In this document: positions 23,300 to 32,289 of the stretch, one piece after another
How the letters are laid out: each line of letters starts with the position of its first letter
Numbering within the stretch: position 1 is the first letter of the stretch
From: Anaerolineales bacterium UBA5195
GTDB taxonomy: Bacteria; Chloroflexota; Anaerolineae; Anaerolineales; Villigracilaceae
DNA length: 64,000 bases
Direction of reading: 5' to 3'
Assembly: GCA_002412925.1 (NCBI GenBank)
Contig: DHVZ01000109.1
Location: 1-64,000, forward strand
Program-made: the position numbers and the translations under genes
The notes under the pieces: model-generated
What the model was told of the DNA's origin: nothing
Databases searched by the model: none
What the model saw: only the letters and a program-made list of their open reading frames with translations

Positions 23300-24115
23300 T
23301 CACATTTTTGCAACGATCTCTTTGAAAAGTTTGGCGCAGACCATGGCCGTCACCCCGGCGGGGTCGCGGGTGGGGTTGTATTCCACCAAATCAGCAGCCA
23401 CGACCGGCGCGCGCAGGGACTGGATCACGCTCAAGGCCTCGCGGGTCGAGAGTCCGCCGGGTTCATGGTGAGATACCCCCGGCGCAAAAGCGGGGTCGAG
23501 ACAGTCCAGATCGAAGGTCAGGTAGAGGGGAGTATCAAAGTGTAGATCAAAAACATCCCGCCAGGACTGCATCGTCAACACTTCCACGCCGAAGCGTTGG
23601 GCCTGCCCGCGCTGGTGTCCGTTCATGGTGCGGATGCCAACCTGCACCAGTCTGGTCACCAGACCAGACTCCATAATTCGCGCCATTGGGCTGGCGTGGG
23701 AATAGGGATTGTTCTCAAAGTTGTCGTACAGATCGGGGTGGGCATCGAAGTGCAGAATACCCAATTTCGGGTGGCGTTGCGCTGCCGCGCGCACCAATGG
23801 ATAGGTGACTGAGTGATCGCCTCCGAAGGTAAAGAGCTTCAACCCGGCGGAGCAGATTTCCCCGGCAGCGCGCTCCACTTCGGCGGGCATCTCAGCCAGG
23901 GATGGGGAAAGGTCACCAGCATCCGCAAACAACCCCTCCGCGCCCAGGTTCGTCTCGTTCTCCGTCCACAGGTTGGATGAGTCGCAAAAAATAGCTTCCC
24001 GGATGCGTGGAGGGGCCAGCGCGGCCCCGCGCAGGTAAGACGAGCTTTCATCATACGCCACGCCCAACAGTCCAATGCGAGCTTTGTCCTGCGGGAAGGG
24101 CGGAAAAGAAATCAT
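23300..24115 (-). CDS. speB: Ureohydrolase, agmatinase-like
   Basis: This 271-residue arginase/agmatinase-family enzyme splits agmatine (or a related guanidine) to putrescine and urea with a dinuclear manganese site. The ligands are in GGDHSVTYP, HFDAHPDLYD and FDLDCLDPAFAPG. The HHEPGGLSTREAL block is typical of agmatinases rather than arginases. The substrate is not proven. It overlaps the YciI gene at its start (four bases) and runs into the regulator gene. Confidence 0.85.
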   Translation of the reverse strand: MISFPPFPQDKARIGLLGVAYDESSSYLRGAALAPPRIREAIFCDSSNLWTENETNLGAEGLFADAGDLSPSLAEMPAEVERAAGEICSAGLKLFTFGGDHSVTYPLVRAAAQRHPKLGILHFDAHPDLYDNFENNPYSHASPMARIMESGLVTRLVQVGIRTMNGHQRGQAQRFGVEVLTMQSWRDVFDLHFDTPLYLTFDLDCLDPAFAPGVSHHEPGGLSTREALSVIQSLRAPVVAADLVEYNPTRDPAGVTAMVCAKLFKEIVAKM

Positions 24116-24414
24116 TCCTTCCTGCTCAACGCCACCCGGTACGGGAAGAGTGTCGCCGCCATGATGCCATATTTAACAGCAGGGTCGTTCTCCATGATTT
24201 CGCGCGCAGCAGTTTCATCCTCGGCTTCGAAAATGGTCAATCCGAAACCGTTTTCATCGGTGTTCAATGTGCGCCCGGCCAGGATCACCACCCCATTTCG
24301 GGTCAGGTCTTCAAGGTAGGCAAAGTGCTGGTCGATGATTTCATCTTCTTCCAGCGTGGTTTCTACCAACATTTCCAGTCGGGTCGGTTTTGCCATGGCT
24401 AGCCATTGGAACAT
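24112..24414 (-). CDS. YciI-like protein
   Basis: This 100-residue YciI/dimeric-alpha-beta-barrel protein has the fold signature HFAYLEDLTRNGVVILAGRT and the AAREIMENDPAV segment. The His in QHFAYL is the usual conserved residue. The start at 24414 has GGAGG in front. It is coupled to the agmatinase gene by an ATGA overlap. The biochemical role of this family is mostly unknown. Confidence 0.85.
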   Translation of the reverse strand: MFQWLAMAKPTRLEMLVETTLEEDEIIDQHFAYLEDLTRNGVVILAGRTLNTDENGFGLTIFEAEDETAAREIMENDPAVKYGIMAATLFPYRVALSRKE

Positions 24415-24526
24415 GATTGTTTCCTCCAAATTGAAAACGTAACTCAAACGGGCTGATACTTTCCAAGTCTATCATCAAATTCCCTGCCAGGTTGTTCTCA
24501 GGGCATCCGATAAATCGCGGACTGTT

Positions 24527-26551
24527 CTACTCTTGCAAGCCTTCCCATTCTGCCAGTTTAAGATCCATTTCTTTTTGCACGGACTGGTATTCCTTGCCGA
24601 GCTTGACCACTTCTCCGGGGTCAATGGCGCGGTTTTCCAATTTGCGGCTGATTTCGGCCAGTTTGGCTTCGATCCCTGCAATCTGGTTTTCCAGTTCCTG
24701 CATTTTCGCCTGGCGGCGGCGTTCTTCTTTTGACTCTTTCGGTAAGCGAGGCTTGGGTAAGCGGGAATCGGAGGTTTTATGCGCCTGGGGTGTTTCAGCC
24801 GCTGCAAGTACCGCCAACCGTTCTTTCTCATCTTTCATCTGCGAATAAGTGCCCTTAAACACAGACAAAGTTGATTCGTCTGGCTGGATTTCCCAGATTT
24901 GGGTTGCCAGCGCATCGACCAGGTAGCGGTCATGTGTGACGAGCAGGATCGTCCCGGCGTAGGCTTCCAGCACCTGTTCCAAAATTTCTTGCGAGGGAAT
25001 ATCGAGATGGTTGGTCGGTTCGTCGAGCAGCAGCAAGTTGGTCTCGGAGAGTGCCAGTTTGGCCAGCGCCAGCCGTCCGCGTTCGCCGCCGGAGAGCACC
25101 TCGACCTTTTTGAACGTGTCATCGCCGCTGAACAGGAATTTGCCGAGATACTGGCGCGCATCGGCCATCAACATCTGCGGCGCGGCAGTTTGGATTTCCT
25201 GGATGAGCGTGTTGGCAGGGTTCAGGCTTTCATGCGCCTGGGCAAAATATCCGATGTGCAGGCTGGCGCCCAGGATGACTTCCCCCTGCCGGGGCTCAAG
25301 CTGGCCGAGGATGGTTTTCAGGAAGGTGCTCTTGCCCGCGCCGTTGGGACCGATTAACGCAGCGCAGTCGGTGCGGCGCAGTTCGATATCGGGCGCAAAA
25401 AAGAGCGATTTATCGGGCCAGCCCACTTCCAGATCGCGTGAGCGGATAACCAGTTCGCCGGAGCGTTTCTCGGCGCGTAATTGCAGGTGCAGCTGTGGCG
25501 GGCGGATATCTGGCAGGCGCAGGGCGCGGACGCGGCGTTCGGCCTCTTCCACGCTGAAGGGGCTGGTGGTGGTTTCCACCTCCAACTGGCTCCAATTGGA
25601 ATTGACCGCTGCGTCCATGCCGACTTGTTCGATGGCTTGCACCATGCGCGTCAGGCGTTTAAGCTTGCCCTTGGCCTGCAGGGTGTTCTGCCCGGAGATG
25701 TTCTTTTTGATGTATTCCATGTCTTTGACGAGCTTTTCTTTCTCGCTCTCAAAAACTTCGAAACGCCGCTCCCAGCGTTCCTGGCGCTGGCGCAGGTAGT
25801 GGCTGTAGTTGCCACGATAGGCTTCGATGCCCGCCGCAGTCATCTCGAGGATGCCGTTGGAGGCTTTATCGAGAAAATAGCGGTCATGTGAGACAATCAC
25901 CGCCGCACCTTCCCATTGGCTGAGATAACCTTCGAGCCACTCCACCGCGGCGATGTCGAGGTGATTGGTGGGCTCGTCGAGCAGCAGCAGGTCGGGGTCA
26001 GAAAGCAGCAGGCGGGCGAGGAAAGCGCGGGTGCGCTGCCCTCCCGAAAGGTGATCAAGGCTCAGGTTGTAGTCCGCCGTATCGAAACCGAGACCGGTCA
26101 ACACCTGACGGATGCGTGTCTGGAAGGTGTAACCGCCGCGCCGTTCGAAATCATGCTGCAGCTTGCCATATTTTTCCAGGATGGTTTCGCCGCCATCTGA
26201 CATGGCATGTTCAAGCCGGTTGAGCTCTTCCTGCTGTTGGATGATTTCGGCAAAGACGGCTTCACTCATTTCCCAAAGCGTGCCGGTCATCTGCCTGTCC
26301 CTGGACGGTAGGAACAAGGAGAAGTCAGCTTCTTGCGGCAGGTAGCCGATCTGGATACCGCGCGCCTTGTGGAAACTGCCCGAGGAGGCTTCATCTTCCG
26401 CGGCCAGGATGCGCAGCAAGGTGGTTTTGCCAACGCCGTTTGGCCCGACAATGCCGAGCCGTGCGCCTCTTTCAATGCCGAAAGACAGCCCCGCAAAAAT
26501 ATCGCGGTGGCCGAAGGATTTAGTCAGGTTGGAAACTGTGATCAGAGACAT
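24527..26551 (-). CDS. ABC-F family ATPase
   Basis: This 674-residue protein has two ABC ATPase domains and no membrane part. Domain 1 has GPNGVGKTT, LSGGQRTR and LLLLDEPTNHLD; domain 2 has GPNGAGKST, LSGGERGR and LLLLDEPTNHLD. The linker (about 250-330) is basic and helical, and a C-terminal coiled coil (about 600-670) follows a Lys/Glu-rich stretch. ABC-F proteins act on the ribosome. The subtype resembles Uup/YdiF with the C-terminal extension. The start is the ATG at 26551, one base after the preceding gene ends, with AGGA in place. Confidence 0.92.
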   Translation of the reverse strand: MSLITVSNLTKSFGHRDIFAGLSFGIERGARLGIVGPNGVGKTTLLRILAAEDEASSGSFHKARGIQIGYLPQEADFSLFLPSRDRQMTGTLWEMSEAVFAEIIQQQEELNRLEHAMSDGGETILEKYGKLQHDFERRGGYTFQTRIRQVLTGLGFDTADYNLSLDHLSGGQRTRAFLARLLLSDPDLLLLDEPTNHLDIAAVEWLEGYLSQWEGAAVIVSHDRYFLDKASNGILEMTAAGIEAYRGNYSHYLRQRQERWERRFEVFESEKEKLVKDMEYIKKNISGQNTLQAKGKLKRLTRMVQAIEQVGMDAAVNSNWSQLEVETTTSPFSVEEAERRVRALRLPDIRPPQLHLQLRAEKRSGELVIRSRDLEVGWPDKSLFFAPDIELRRTDCAALIGPNGAGKSTFLKTILGQLEPRQGEVILGASLHIGYFAQAHESLNPANTLIQEIQTAAPQMLMADARQYLGKFLFSGDDTFKKVEVLSGGERGRLALAKLALSETNLLLLDEPTNHLDIPSQEILEQVLEAYAGTILLVTHDRYLVDALATQIWEIQPDESTLSVFKGTYSQMKDEKERLAVLAAAETPQAHKTSDSRLPKPRLPKESKEERRRQAKMQELENQIAGIEAKLAEISRKLENRAIDPGEVVKLGKEYQSVQKEMDLKLAEWEGLQE

Positions 26552-26552
26552 C

Positions 26553-28607
26553 TTATTCCTGGCAAAACAGGCGGTTAACCTCGTCGAGCACCTGGGGCTG
26601 GAGGGGATAACCGTTTTCGTGCATGGTATGCAAGGTCTGGCAGGCTTGCTTCCTGAAGAATTCGTCACGCCTGGCCTGTTTCTCCACGCTCTTCAGGTGG
26701 GGCAGATCCCCTGTGATGGCGTAAGCTTGCAGGAAGGGCAGCCACTCGATGGAATCGCCAGGGCGCAATTCCTGCGCCCAGACTTCCTCGCCCAGGGCGA
26801 GGATTTGCTCCCACTGGTCATTTTGCAGGGCCAACTCCGCTTTCTGGTAATAAAAACACCAACGCTGGGCAGGTTCGGGGCCAAAAATCGACTCGGCGGG
26901 TTTTGGCGGGACGGCGTCGGTCAAGATGCGCTCGACCTTTGAGCGTTGTCCAACCAGGAGAATTGAGTAGCTCTCGCCGGGATTCTGGCGAGGCCAGCGG
27001 CTGTCAATCACATGGACACAGGAGGCTTCGGTGGGCTGGGTCATGACCAACAAATTGGCATAATTCACAACACTGGCATGGGTTCGATAGCGAAATGGAT
27101 AAGTTTTCTCCGGGTTTTCCAGGACATCCTTGCTCGCATACTCTCCTTGCTCCAACGCAGATAACTGGTAGATGGCCGGGATCTGGTTGGTTTGCTCCGG
27201 AAAGTAAAGGAAATTTGCCGGCCCTGCCACAGTATCCACATCCTGGCCAAAATCGACCGACGGGTAATTGACCACCAGCGTGGTGCCAGCCTGGATACCT
27301 GGTGCCCGCCAGACGACCTGGTGCCAGAAATTACTGATAACCGTCTCTTCGCGAATGAGCTGCAGCGAGACACTGTAGTGGGATAACACGGAAAACATCA
27401 CCAGGGCTGTGATGACACCCAGCCTGACCCGCCTCGATGAGATGGCGTGGATGAGACCTCCGGCCAGGACGGCGCTGGCCAGCGAGGCCGGGAGCGCGTA
27501 ATGTGAGTAATTCCCCAGGGTGGCGTAGCGGTTGGCCATGATGACTGGTAAGACGCCGATCACAATCCCGGGCAGGCCAATCAAGATGGCCTCCACCTGC
27601 CAGCCTATTCCCGAAGGATTTGGCTCCTCGTTTTCGGGAGCGAGCTTGTCGAGCAGGCGATAGGCGAGCAAGAGACAGGCCCCGGCAGCTACAGCCGTGA
27701 AGACCACCAGGGCGATCGTGAATTCATTGAAGCCAAACAGGCCCTGGAAAGCAGGGATCGCCCAGGGCAGGAGGGCGATGTTCACTGTGCTTTGGAAAAG
27801 GCGGATCAGCCACCATAACCCGGTCCGCAGGGGGGCATCGACCAAAAAACTGAGCTGCAAGCCCACATCGGTGGTGGGCCGTTCATTCTGGAAGATAAAT
27901 AGCCGCCAGAAGAGGAAAACAGCGGGGATTAACGCAGCCAGCGCCCAGGAATGCAGAGTGGCCCACAGCTTATTCAACCAGGGGAGCCCCTGTCGTTCGT
28001 GACTGACCAGCAGAAAGACGCACAACAACCTGAAAAATTCCATCCCAATCGAAAAATCGAGCAGGGCAATATAAGCCCAACCGCTCAGGATCGAACCGGC
28101 CCAGGCCAGGGTTTTGGGAATTGTCCGGTTGGCTTTGATTGCCTGCAAGGTAAGGGCGATGGACAGCGTTTGTAAAAAGGAACTGAGGATGCGGGGCTGG
28201 TTTTCAACTCCCTCCAGCAGGCGCGAATAACCTGGGAAGAGCGTGAAGAGCAGGGCCATCACAAGGGCGGCGCGTTTCTGATTGGGCCATAATAATTTGA
28301 ACAGGTACAGGGCGGCCAATCCGCCCGAGAGGCGCCATACGTATGAACTTAGATGATAGGGGAGGGGTTCGATCTCAAATAATTGATAATAGGCTTCGAA
28401 AAGCGGACCGCGCGCCGGGCGGTCGATGCTGAACATTTCTTGAAAAACACCCGGCCCGCTGATCATACGATCGAGCACATAGTACCAATCATCCCGGTAA
28501 ATGCCGGCCCTGGTCAGGTTGGGGAGGAAGGCAATCGCCGAGATAACAAGGATTAACAGAATTTCAATCAACAACTGGTAATTTAACTTACCCTGGGGTT
28601 TCAACAT
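26553..28607 (-). CDS. Large polytopic membrane protein, GT-C-like
   Basis: This protein of about 684 residues has at least ten membrane helices in its first 430 residues and a soluble C-terminal part. An early loop holds YRDDWYY after the first helix, like the acidic loop of GT-C glycosyltransferases, but no family can be named. The extracytoplasmic tail (430-684) looks enzymatic or helical-repeat-like. The ATG at 28607 is preferred over an upstream TTG, because the first helix begins soon after it. The gene is coupled to the ABC-F gene with a one-base gap. Confidence 0.65.
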   Translation of the reverse strand: MLKPQGKLNYQLLIEILLILVISAIAFLPNLTRAGIYRDDWYYVLDRMISGPGVFQEMFSIDRPARGPLFEAYYQLFEIEPLPYHLSSYVWRLSGGLAALYLFKLLWPNQKRAALVMALLFTLFPGYSRLLEGVENQPRILSSFLQTLSIALTLQAIKANRTIPKTLAWAGSILSGWAYIALLDFSIGMEFFRLLCVFLLVSHERQGLPWLNKLWATLHSWALAALIPAVFLFWRLFIFQNERPTTDVGLQLSFLVDAPLRTGLWWLIRLFQSTVNIALLPWAIPAFQGLFGFNEFTIALVVFTAVAAGACLLLAYRLLDKLAPENEEPNPSGIGWQVEAILIGLPGIVIGVLPVIMANRYATLGNYSHYALPASLASAVLAGGLIHAISSRRVRLGVITALVMFSVLSHYSVSLQLIREETVISNFWHQVVWRAPGIQAGTTLVVNYPSVDFGQDVDTVAGPANFLYFPEQTNQIPAIYQLSALEQGEYASKDVLENPEKTYPFRYRTHASVVNYANLLVMTQPTEASCVHVIDSRWPRQNPGESYSILLVGQRSKVERILTDAVPPKPAESIFGPEPAQRWCFYYQKAELALQNDQWEQILALGEEVWAQELRPGDSIEWLPFLQAYAITGDLPHLKSVEKQARRDEFFRKQACQTLHTMHENGYPLQPQVLDEVNRLFCQE

Positions 28608-28708
28608 CCGATCACTCACTTTCGTACCGCGCCATGCAGGGTGGGATTTCAAATCTGGCGGAACTGATTTTACCCTATCCTCCAATTGCAATCTTGGATT
28701 CGATCAAA

Positions 28709-28725
28709 GGCTCTTTGGGAATCTC
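28709..28725 (-). repeat. Short dispersed repeat, copy 2
   Basis: On the minus strand this reads GAGATTCCCAAAGAGCC, identical over 17 bases to 2201-2217. Confidence 0.5.
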
Positions 28726-28730
28726 CGTAT

Positions 28731-28762
28731 AAAAAATGAGCGGCGAAAGCCACCCATTTTTT
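28731..28762 (-). terminator. Terminator of the metal efflux operon
   Basis: The minus strand reads AAAAAATGGGTGGC, TTTC loop, GCCGCTCATTTTTT: a stem with two G-T pairs and a closing T-run. It overlaps the stop codon of the cation efflux gene. Confidence 0.7.
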
Positions 28763-29699
28763 AGTCATGTTCATTTGTGTCCTTGCCCAGATCGCAATAC
28801 AAATCCGGATGGCAGCCAACACATTCCAATTGCAAAGTGGCATGGGTAATGCGATAACGGCGCGCCATCAGTTCGTTGATCTCTGCCTGGATGCTTTTCC
28901 CGGCGCTGATCGAAATATCCTCGGTCAGGATATGTGCGGACATGCTGCGCAGTCCTTGCGTCAGGCTCCAGACGTGTAAATCATGCACGCCCAACACGCC
29001 CTTAAGCTGTTTCATCTCGGTCACCATGTGGTCGAGATCGACGTCCTGCGGGGTGGCTTCGAGCAGGATCTCGACCGTTTCACGCAAAATTCCCCAGGTG
29101 TTCCACAGGATCAGGAATCCGATCAGAACGCTGACCAGTGGATCGAGCCAGTTCCAATTGGTGAAATAAATTACCACGCCCGCAATGACCGCGCCGACGG
29201 TCGAGAGCACATCGCCCATCAAGTGGACAAAAGCCGAGCGCATGTTCAAATCATGCTCGCTCTCGGGTTTAATCAGCCAGGCGGTGATCAGGTTGATGGC
29301 AAAGGCCACCAGGCCGACTCCCACCAAGATGCCCGAATTAACTTCCGGTGGCGCGAGAAAACGCTGATAGGCTTCATAGAAAATATATACGGAGATCACG
29401 ACCAGCGTGGTGGAATTTGCCAGCGCAGCCAGGATCCCGGCGCGGTGATAACCGAAGGTCTTGTTTGAATTGGCCGGTCGCAGCGCCAGGCGGGCTGCGT
29501 GCCAGCTTAATCCCAGGGCAAAAACATCTGTCAGGTTGTGGAAAGCATCGGTCAGTAAGGCCAGGCTGTTCCCCAGAATTCCGGCTGCGATTTCAATCAC
29601 CACAAAAACAGCCGTCAGGCCAAGCGAGAATGCCAGGCGCGAGGCAGCCCGGCTGCCGCCTGCGCCAAAATGGGAATGCGGGTGTGAATGTTCGGGCAT
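28761..29699 (-). CDS. Cation diffusion facilitator (CzcD/ZitB-like metal efflux)
   Basis: This 312-residue CDF transporter, an H+-driven exporter of Zn and related ions, has a His-rich start (HSHPHSHFG) and six membrane helices. The helix II site is LLTDAFHNLTD (His/Asp pair) and the helix V site is HLMGDVLST (His/Asp), matching the HxxxD and DxxxH/D zinc-type metal site. The C-terminal cytoplasmic domain has HDLHVWSLTQG. Two Cys near the end (ECVGCHPDLYC) may add metal sensing. The start at 29699 was chosen over upstream codons because the preceding residues have no membrane protein character. The ArsR gene starts upstream and they form a two-gene operon. Confidence 0.9.
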   Translation of the reverse strand: MPEHSHPHSHFGAGGSRAASRLAFSLGLTAVFVVIEIAAGILGNSLALLTDAFHNLTDVFALGLSWHAARLALRPANSNKTFGYHRAGILAALANSTTLVVISVYIFYEAYQRFLAPPEVNSGILVGVGLVAFAINLITAWLIKPESEHDLNMRSAFVHLMGDVLSTVGAVIAGVVIYFTNWNWLDPLVSVLIGFLILWNTWGILRETVEILLEATPQDVDLDHMVTEMKQLKGVLGVHDLHVWSLTQGLRSMSAHILTEDISISAGKSIQAEINELMARRYRITHATLQLECVGCHPDLYCDLGKDTNEHD

Positions 29700-29709
29700 G
29701 TCGAAGACC

Positions 29710-30000
29710 TTATCCTTGAGTGATATGTTCCAACCCCATTTGAAACAATTGCGCCACGTGTTCGTCTTCAAGACAGTAAAACACCTGGCGGCCCTCTTTG
29801 CGCGGGCGGACAATCCGCATCTGGCGCAGGCCACGCAACTGGTGGGAGACCGCCGATTCTGATAAGCCAATCGCCGCGGCGATTTCGCCCACGTTCATTT
29901 CGCGTTCAATCAATGCTGATAGGATCGACAGCCGTGTCGGATCGCTCAAGGCATCGAACAAATCGGCCAGGTGAATGGCGATGCGCTCATCGAGGGGCAT
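29710..30000 (-). CDS. ArsR/SmtB-family metal sensor
   Basis: This 96-residue winged helix has the ArsR pattern LFDALSDPTRLSILSAL and SESAVSHQLRGLRQMRIVRPRKEGRQVFYCL. At the C terminus DEHVAQLFQMGLEHITQ gives D-x-H-x10-H-x2-Q, close to the alpha5 site (D-x-H-x10-H-x2-H/E) of zinc sensors such as CzrA and SmtB. The Cys pair of arsenic sensors is absent. It precedes the CDF gene by ten bases, and a dyad lies just before its start. It probably represses the operon until zinc binds. Confidence 0.9.
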   Translation of the reverse strand: MPLDERIAIHLADLFDALSDPTRLSILSALIEREMNVGEIAAAIGLSESAVSHQLRGLRQMRIVRPRKEGRQVFYCLEDEHVAQLFQMGLEHITQG

Positions 30001-30009
30001 AATTGCCCT

Positions 30010-30037
30010 GAATATATGAATAATTGCTCATATATTC
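30010..30037. promoter_or_regulatory. Operator dyad upstream of the ArsR/CDF operon
   Basis: GAATATATGA (30010-30019) and TCATATATTC (30028-30037) are perfect inverted arms with an 8-base spacer, 10 bases upstream of the arsR start. The layout matches the AT-rich ATATGA/TCATAT operators of SmtB and CzrA. Confidence 0.75.
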
Positions 30038-30055
30038 ACATTATCTCTAAAAATG

Positions 30056-30081
30056 AGAGAACTGTCAAGGGACAGTTCTCT
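30056..30081 (-). terminator. Terminator of proC
   Basis: Perfect 11-bp arms AGAGAACTGTC / GACAGTTCTCT with a 4-base loop, followed on the minus strand by CATTTTTAG. Confidence 0.7.
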
Positions 30082-30087
30082 TGTGGG

Positions 30088-30960
30088 TTAGCCGTTATCT
30101 TCTTCCTTGGGATGCGACTCTGGAATGTGGATTGGCTGTTCCTTGCCCAGTTCCAGTGAGCGTTGGTAGGCGGCCCAGATGGCGCGGGAAATGGCCGTAC
30201 GGAACCCGGCCTTTTCAAGGTAGTAGAGCGCCTCGGCGGAGGTGCCTCCCGGCGAGGTGACCTGGTTGCGCAGCGCCGCCACGTGTACGTCGGCCTTCTG
30301 GTTGATCTTCTCGTAATAGGAAACCGAGCCTTTGATGGTTTGCACCACCAACTGTTCAGAGATGTGCCGTGAAAAACCCATGTGGACTCCGGCATCGATC
30401 ATTGCTTCCATGAACATGAAAACGTAGGCCGGGCCGGTGCCGGAGAGCGCTGTGGCCATATCCAGATAGCTCTCATCGTCCACCATGACTTCCTGCCCCA
30501 GGGCGCCCAGGATGGCGCGGGCTGTCTCTTTTTGGGCTTCACTGGTCGCTGGCGAGGCAATCCAGACAGTAATACCCTCACTGATCTGAGCCGGGGTGTT
30601 GGGCATCGAGCGCACGACTGCGTTGTGTTTCAGGCCTTTACTGATTTTCTGAATCTGAGCCCCGGCGACGATCGAGAGCACAACGGCTTCTGCTGGAATG
30701 GCATTTTTCAAACCGTGCAGGACATCGGTCAGGCGCTGCGGCTTAACCGACAGGACAACCACATCTGCGCTGGCCACTGCTTGGTGGTTATCGGTAAAAG
30801 GCCGGGTGCCATATTTCTCTTTTAGTTCGTTGGCGCGCTCCGGGCGCGTATCGGCGGCGTGCAGGTTTCCAGGCTGGGCCAGTCCCTGGCGCAGCAAGCC
30901 TGAAAGCATGGCTTCGGCCATGGCCCCCGAACCGATAAAGGCAATCGTTTTATTAAGCAT
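30088..30960 (-). CDS. proC: Pyrroline-5-carboxylate reductase
   Basis: This 290-residue enzyme makes the last step of proline synthesis using NAD(P)H. It has the N-terminal Rossmann motif FIGSGAMAEAMLSGLL, the VKPQ segment, the MPNTPAQISEG loop, and the family signature ALSGTGPAYVFMFMEAMIDAGV with VTSPGGTSAEAL further on. The length is normal. A short acidic tail is added at the C terminus. ruvA lies upstream on the same strand, 82 bases away. Confidence 0.95.
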   Translation of the reverse strand: MLNKTIAFIGSGAMAEAMLSGLLRQGLAQPGNLHAADTRPERANELKEKYGTRPFTDNHQAVASADVVVLSVKPQRLTDVLHGLKNAIPAEAVVLSIVAGAQIQKISKGLKHNAVVRSMPNTPAQISEGITVWIASPATSEAQKETARAILGALGQEVMVDDESYLDMATALSGTGPAYVFMFMEAMIDAGVHMGFSRHISEQLVVQTIKGSVSYYEKINQKADVHVAALRNQVTSPGGTSAEALYYLEKAGFRTAISRAIWAAYQRSLELGKEQPIHIPESHPKEEDNG

Positions 30961-31042
30961 TTGAAACTCCGTCTGGGTAAAAGGTGGGCAGGCTCAGGCA
31001 AAAGATATTCCGCCGATTATATACCCAACAGGAGCTGGCTTG

Positions 31043-31618
31043 CTATTGAAAATATCCCAGCGCCAGGCGCAATTTCTGCTCCACATCATCGGGGGCATCC
31101 TTGGGGAGCGATTGCAAAGCCGTCTGCGCCTCGACGACCGAATAGCCGAGACTGGTCAGCGCGGCCAGGACTTCGCTGTCGGTGTCGGACATGGAAGCAA
31201 TTTTTTCCAATCCGCTGATCGGTTTCAGGCGGTCTTTCAGATAGAGCTGGATTTTCTGCGCCGTTTTTTTGCCGACGCCCGGTACACGACTCAACAGGTC
31301 CGGTTCGTCAGAGAAAACCGCCCGTTGAACGGTATCCAGATTGAGGGTCGAAAGGATCGAGAGCGCCACCTTTGGGCCGACACCGTCCACCCCGAGGAGA
31401 GTCAAAAAGAGCTGGCGGTCGCCCGCGGTCTCGAATCCATACAGCGAAAGGTCGTTTTCGCGCACGACGAGATGCGTTTGCAGCAAGATGATCTCGCCCG
31501 TGTTAAACCTGGTCAGCAAGAGTTTGGGCACAAAGACGCGCAGGCCCACCCCGCCGACTTCGAGAATCAGGGCGTTCTCTTCGATCTGGATGATTTCACC
31601 GCGTAAGGTTGCGATCAT
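31043..31618 (-). CDS. ruvA: Holliday junction DNA helicase subunit RuvA
   Basis: This 191-residue protein has the OB-fold start MIATLRGEIIQIEENALILE, followed by two helix-hairpin-helix motifs (LLGVDGVGPKVALSIL, LLSRVPGVGKKTAQKIQ) and a C-terminal three-helix domain that would contact RuvB (ALTSLGYSVVEAQTAL). I chose the ATG at 31618 for its GGAGG site. ruvC lies upstream across a mobile repeat; ruvB is not in the window. Confidence 0.96.
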   Translation of the reverse strand: MIATLRGEIIQIEENALILEVGGVGLRVFVPKLLLTRFNTGEIILLQTHLVVRENDLSLYGFETAGDRQLFLTLLGVDGVGPKVALSILSTLNLDTVQRAVFSDEPDLLSRVPGVGKKTAQKIQLYLKDRLKPISGLEKIASMSDTDSEVLAALTSLGYSVVEAQTALQSLPKDAPDDVEQKLRLALGYFQ

Positions 31619-31699
31619 TTTATCCTCCGTAAGGGCCCGGCGGGGGCTTTGCGGATAATCTTGACCGGTAGAATCCACCGTGCCCCTACAACACCAATA

Positions 31700-31761
31700 T
31701 CAGTACTTCACGAAAGTTGGGAGAATTTCCGATTTTTTCAAGATGTTTCGTGAACTACTGA
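31700..31761 (-). repeat. Dispersed palindromic element, copy B
   Basis: This full-length copy on the minus strand runs from TCAGTAGTTCACGAAA to TTTCGTGAAGTACTG. It lies between ruvC and ruvA, four bases from the ruvC stop. The arms pair over 15 of 16 bases. Confidence 0.8.
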
Positions 31762-31764
31762 ATA

Positions 31765-32244
31765 TCAATACCGCCAGGTATTCAGGTGAGTGATGGCGAT
31801 GGCCAGCGCATCGGCGGCATCGTCCGGTTTGGGGATTTTGTCGAGAGAGAGCAGCACCCGCACCATCTCTTGCACCTGTTTTTTATCAGCCGAGCCATAA
31901 CCGGTGACCGCCTGCTTGACCTCGTTGGGGGTGTATTCGCCCACCTCCAATCCGGCCTGGGCCAACGCCAGCAGCACCACGCCGCGCGCCTGTCCGACAG
32001 TGATGGCGGTGCTGATATTTTTCTGGAAAAACAACTTCTCCACCGCCGCCGAATCGGGGTGGTGGAGAGAAATGATTTCGTTCAGGCGCTCGTAGAGCTG
32101 CACCAAGCGCACGGGGGCGGAGGCTTCCTTGGGGGTTGTAATCACGCCATATCCGACAGCCTGGCTGTTGCCATCGGGCAGATCGCGCACGAGGGCATAA
32201 CCGATGGTGGCTGTGCCGGGGTCGATGCCAAGGACAAGGGTCAT
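31765..32244 (-). CDS. ruvC: Crossover junction endodeoxyribonuclease RuvC
   Basis: This 159-residue Holliday junction resolvase has the catalytic acidic residues in VLGIDPG (Asp8), AAVEKLFF (Glu), and PDDAADALAIAITH (the Asp pair). VGQARGVVLLALA and YTPNEVKQAVTGYGSADKKQ are family blocks. The ATG at 32244 is chosen; eight more codons in frame would reach into the adjoining palindrome. A good ribosome site is lacking. Confidence 0.95.
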   Translation of the reverse strand: MTLVLGIDPGTATIGYALVRDLPDGNSQAVGYGVITTPKEASAPVRLVQLYERLNEIISLHHPDSAAVEKLFFQKNISTAITVGQARGVVLLALAQAGLEVGEYTPNEVKQAVTGYGSADKKQVQEMVRVLLSLDKIPKPDDAADALAIAITHLNTWRY

Positions 32245-32253
32245 GTAAATCGC

Positions 32254-32282
32254 GTAGGGGCGACCCAATGGGTCGCCCCTAC
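32254..32282. repeat. GTAGGGGCGA palindrome, intergenic copy
   Basis: GTAGGGGCGACCCA (32254-32267) and TGGGTCGCCCCTAC (32269-32282) form a near-perfect hairpin between yebC and ruvC. The outer GTAGGGGCGA/TCGCCCCTAC is shared with the copy inside the lutB gene at 56658. Confidence 0.75.
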
Positions 32283-32289
32283 CGTAAAT

